This document shows positions 49,539 to 50,506 of a stretch of 50,506 bases of DNA, piece after piece. Source of the DNA: Paraclostridium benzoelyticum (GTDB lineage: Bacteria > Bacillota > Clostridia > Peptostreptococcales > Peptostreptococcaceae); assembly GCF_001006285.1 (NCBI RefSeq), contig NZ_LBBT01000018.1, forward strand, positions 1-50,506, given 5' to 3'. The notes beneath the pieces were generated by a model that searched no databases, was not told the origin of the DNA, and was given only the letters and a program-made list of their open reading frames with translations. Each line of letters starts with the position of its first letter. Positions within the stretch are counted from its first letter, which is position 1. A program made the position numbers and the translations under genes.

Positions 49539-49587
49539 AAAAAAACTCTTTCCTCGTAATTTTAATTTACCTAAGAAAGAGTTTTTT
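49539..49587. terminator. Bidirectional intrinsic terminator with long loop
   Basis: A 13-bp perfect stem AAAAAACTCTTTC/GAAAGAGTTTTTT with a 23-nt loop lies between the convergent HTH and YczE-family genes. Confidence 0.85.
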
Positions 49588-49593
49588 ATTATA

Positions 49594-50271
49594 TTATATG
49601 TTAAAGTCTTCAACACTATTTCTTACAGGTTCTTCATTTAAAATAAAGTTAACTAGCTTTTCTCCATATGGAAGACATGTTTGTATAAATGGACCTGTTA
49701 TAAGCATCGCTATAACTGTTCCAAGTCCTACCGTTCCTCCTAATAAATATCCTGCAATCAAAAATGTAGCATCAATTCCCATTCTTATCCAGCCATATTC
49801 TAATTTCATTTTATCTTTTATAATAAACGGTATTATGTCATTTGGTGCCATTCCTACCTTAGTAGATGAAAGAATAGAAAATCCTACAGCTATGATAAAA
49901 CACCCTAATCCTACTAAAACTACTTTCCCAATATAATTATAGTGTTGAATTGGAAAATATGTAACAACGTTTACAGCCATATCAATAATTGGCCCAACTC
50001 CAATAACACATATTAAAGTACCTATTTTGATATGATTTTTCTGAACTAAAAATATTATTGTAAATAATACAATTAAGATTATTCTATTTGCAGTTCCTGT
50101 AGTAGCGTTTACCCCAATGCTATTTAATGCACACGCTAACCCTTGTGTAAAAACTGTAAATGGATCTGAGCCTATATTTGTTTTTAAATATAACGCTACT
50201 CCAAATTGAATTATACTCATTCCTATAAAAAACAATGTTAACCTTTTCACAGAGCTTAAAAGTTTATTCAT
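49594..50271 (-). CDS. YczE/YyaS-family membrane protein
   Basis: 225 residues with five to six membrane segments. Family-like text: FFIGMSIIQFGVALYLKTNIGSDPFTVF at the N-terminus, KIGTLICVIGVGPIID, and STKVGMAPNDIIPF in the middle. Distantly related to YitT proteins; transport role assumed, substrate unknown. AGGGGGT ribosome site. A good promoter lies about 90 bp upstream, and a near-palindrome in the leader suggests a dedicated regulator outside the window. Confidence 0.82.
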   Translation of the reverse strand: MNKLLSSVKRLTLFFIGMSIIQFGVALYLKTNIGSDPFTVFTQGLACALNSIGVNATTGTANRIILIVLFTIIFLVQKNHIKIGTLICVIGVGPIIDMAVNVVTYFPIQHYNYIGKVVLVGLGCFIIAVGFSILSSTKVGMAPNDIIPFIIKDKMKLEYGWIRMGIDATFLIAGYLLGGTVGLGTVIAMLITGPFIQTCLPYGEKLVNFILNEEPVRNSVEDFNI

Positions 50272-50350
50272 GTATATACCCCCTAAGTATGTCTATCATT
50301 CCAATTGACTTTAAGTTAATTACTTGGTTACTTGATTTATTGACTTTTAC

Positions 50351-50379
50351 AGAATAATATAATTTCAAAAATATGTCAA
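50351..50379 (-). promoter_or_regulatory. Probable promoter of the YczE-family gene
   Basis: On the minus strand TTGACA (50374-50379), 17 nt, TATTCT (50351-50356). Downstream, the near-palindrome AAGTAATTAACTT could be an operator. Nothing else is recognised from 50380 to the window end. Confidence 0.5.
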
Positions 50380-50506
50380 TAAAGTTTGTTATTTTTTACT
50401 CATTCTTACGACGTAATAATATTTCTTATTGTCTTTTTTCTTACCTTTAAACCTTTGATATTACTATACTTTGATAACTTATTAAGAATTTATTTTTTAA
50501 AATATT

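Overview
This is a low-GC, AT-rich stretch of a clostridial chromosome. The base composition, GGAGG ribosome sites, several TTG starts, a T-box leader, AgrA/LytTR-type signalling, a prolyl-tRNA editing protein and a purine-fermentation-like locus fit an anaerobic member of the Clostridia. Peptostreptococcaceae relatives are my best guess, at low confidence. There is no prophage, rRNA, tRNA or CRISPR array. Most genes are on the minus strand in short operons closed by strong intrinsic terminators.

Layout. 1-1.2 kb: end of an AgrC/AgrA-like two-component pair that runs off the window. 1.4-3.8 kb: nitroreductase-fold protein and an M20 amidohydrolase behind a T-box leader with a duplicated terminator module. 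3.9-7.3 kb: MarR plus MATE efflux, a small unknown protein, a YitT transporter. 7.3-11 kb: TetR, ABC ATPase and FtsX permease with a clear operator pair. 11-15.5 kb: GlpT behind an attenuator, a divergent TIM-barrel-like protein, an unknown acidic protein, DbpA-type RNA helicase. 15.6-20.5 kb: a four-gene MoxR ATPase / vWA-metalloprotease-motif / DUF6530-like / GIY-YIG module. 20.7-27 kb: a decayed chloramphenicol acetyltransferase gene, YoaK membrane protein, alpha/beta hydrolase, LysR with divergent CofE-like ligase, ClC channel. 27.5-32.8 kb: sensor kinase, response regulator and a large ABC exporter. 33-34.3 kb: ProX-like editing protein and an unknown Cys-rich protein.

34.4-47.3 kb is the highlight: a bacterial microcompartment (BMC) locus with three hexameric shell proteins, one pentameric shell protein and two unusual Lys/Asn-rich small proteins. 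They are interleaved with an adenine-deaminase-family amidohydrolase, a UbiD-type decarboxylase with its UbiX partner, an isochorismatase-family amidase, a dihydropyrimidinase/allantoinase-like cyclic amidohydrolase and a formiminotransferase. Divergently transcribed are a metal-dependent cyclase-family hydrolase, a xanthine/uracil permease and a GltS-like symporter. Family by family, these match the steps of the classical clostridial (Rabinowitz-Barker) route from xanthine through ureidoimidazole carboxylate, aminoimidazole and formiminoglycine to glycine and formimino-tetrahydrofolate. I propose that the locus encodes an encapsulated purine-fermentation pathway. The individual gene-to-step assignments are inference.

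47.4-50.5 kb: a small lipoprotein, a membrane-anchored Ser/Thr kinase with a divergent HTH protein, and a YczE-family membrane protein.

A second unexpected signal is a family of 49-nt dispersed elements (four clear copies and one degenerate, 15.9-33.0 kb). All are in the same orientation, have terminal inverted repeats, and lie upstream of intrinsic terminators on the minus strand. Two long palindromes of about 120-130 nt also flank the isochorismatase-family gene inside the BMC operon.
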